Positions 63,418 through 64,000 of a DNA stretch of 64,000 nucleotides are shown piece by piece (the first letter of the stretch is position 1; each line of letters opens with the position of its first letter). The notes beneath the pieces were generated by a model that did no database searches, was not told the DNA's origin, and worked only from the letters and a program-made list of their open reading frames with translations. Source of the stretch: JAYXXU01 sp049301135 (GTDB lineage: Bacteria; Pseudomonadota; Gammaproteobacteria; Pseudomonadales; Moraxellaceae); the NCBI GenBank assembly GCA_049301135.1, contig JBAQKP010000286.1, positions 1 through 64,000 of the forward strand, in the 5' to 3' direction. A program made the translations under genes and the position numbers.

Positions 63418-64000
63418 TTAGTCGCCTTCGCTGCATAGCGCATCATAAACAACGGCCAATCAATCCGATGCCCCAAACCGCGCTCAATCATCGACACCAA
63501 AATCCTTCCGGTTAAGCCCCAAATCACCTCATTGTCGATCTGAAAACTCGGCACGGCCAAGCGACGGCCATTCAACTCAATCATATGCGCCTGTGGGGGA
63601 CGCGCCAATAGCTCGGCCAACTGCACATAAAAAATCCGGTCAATCTCACTCGGTTGCGCCACCAGCGGATAATCTGGCGGAATCACCCCGATGATCGGCT
63701 TAACCCACAGCCCGCTCTTCGCCCGCTGCGAAGGCAACTCGCCGAGCAAGCGCACCGCAAATGGATCAAGGCCGGTTTCCTCATGCGCTTCACGCAGTGC
63801 CACCACGATATTACTGGTATCGGCTGGATCACGCTTGCCACCGGGCAGCGACACCTCACCCGCATGTGAATTCAGACGCATCGAACGCCGTGTCAGCAAT
63901 ACACGCGGTTGTGCCTCATCAGTCAAAGCCAACAAGACCGATGCATCGGCACAGCGCGGCCGTGGCGCAAACGACAACTGTTGCTCCAAACGTGGCAATA
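63411..64000 (-). CDS. CoA pyrophosphatase-like NUDIX hydrolase, 5' end cut by window
   Basis: A NUDIX hydrolase of the NudL/CoAse subfamily, which cleaves CoA to 4'-phosphopantetheine and 3',5'-ADP. The CoA motif VLLTRRSMRLNSHAGEVSLPGGKRD and the Nudix box with REAHEETG are both present. The frame is open to the window edge; the TTG at 63998 is not a convincing start, so the true start is outside. The C-terminal part matches the family (GLTGRILVSMIE). Confidence 0.88.
   Translation of the reverse strand, partial: LPRLEQQLSFAPRPRCADASVLLALTDEAQPRVLLTRRSMRLNSHAGEVSLPGGKRDPADTSNIVVALREAHEETGLDPFAVRLLGELPSQRAKSGLWVKPIIGVIPPDYPLVAQPSEIDRIFYVQLAELLARPPQAHMIELNGRRLAVPSFQIDNEVIWGLTGRILVSMIERGLGHRIDWPLFMMRYAAKATKP

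Overview
The window is a typical chromosomal segment of a gammaproteobacterium, most likely a member of the Moraxellaceae related to Acinetobacter but not clearly Acinetobacter itself. Reasons: an E. coli-type serA, a recC-recB-recD operon, a two-domain polyphosphate:AMP phosphotransferase (pap) of the Acinetobacter johnsonii kind, ubiE-ubiJ-ubiB next to an FFLEELY-motif gene, and above all a 'fil' cluster (filA-F), which I know mainly from Acinetobacter. Base composition is around 50% GC by eye, with AT-richer spots in several intergenic regions. No rRNA, tRNA, CRISPR, IS element, phage or plasmid gene was seen. serA (left edge) and a CoA-pyrophosphatase-like gene (right edge) are cut by the window.

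Layout. 1-6.2 kb: serA, a 46-residue small ORF with its own RBS and terminator, a TrmB-like methyltransferase, yacG, a membrane diguanylate cyclase, gloC, a second metallo-beta-lactamase-fold enzyme and a hemerythrin-like protein. 6.2-11.2 kb: a palindrome-rich regulatory region, then a metal-dependent-hydrolase / SDR / flavin monooxygenase operon and a second diguanylate cyclase. 11.2-20.7 kb: recD, recB and recC on the minus strand, RecB carrying a very long acidic linker. 20.9-29.8 kb: phosphate region with two tandem pstS genes (one lipoprotein, one soluble), pstC, pstA, pstB, PhoB-box-like promoters, two unknown genes and pap. 29.9-34.0 kb: FFLEELY-motif gene, ubiE, ubiJ, ubiB.

34.1-43.2 kb holds the fil operon on the minus strand, transcribed filA1, filA2, filB (C39 peptidase), filC (beta-barrel), filD (FadL-like), filE, filF (lipoprotein). 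It looks like a dedicated cell-surface export or assembly system for two related ATGQDG-motif proteins, and its set of parts resembles the Pseudomonas Fap functional-amyloid operon. 43.5-51 kb: pabB, a higBA toxin-antitoxin pair, hisC, hisD, a zinc-ribbon NUDIX gene, a conserved unknown and hisIE. 50.8-54.6 kb: tatA, tatB, tatC, a small UvrD-like helicase overlapping tatC, and a lipoprotein. 54.9-60.6 kb: a two-partner secretion pair whose secreted partner joins a filamentous-haemagglutinin secretion domain to 108 uninterrupted collagen-like Gly-X-Y triplets, followed by an atypical L,D-transpeptidase. 60.7-64 kb: dusC, a second L,D-transpeptidase, a gamma-carbonic-anhydrase-like protein and the CoA-pyrophosphatase-like NUDIX.

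The two most notable systems are the TPS/collagen fusion locus and the fil operon with duplicated filA and intercistronic hairpins. Both are envelope/surface systems, and the two L,D-transpeptidases lie near the first.
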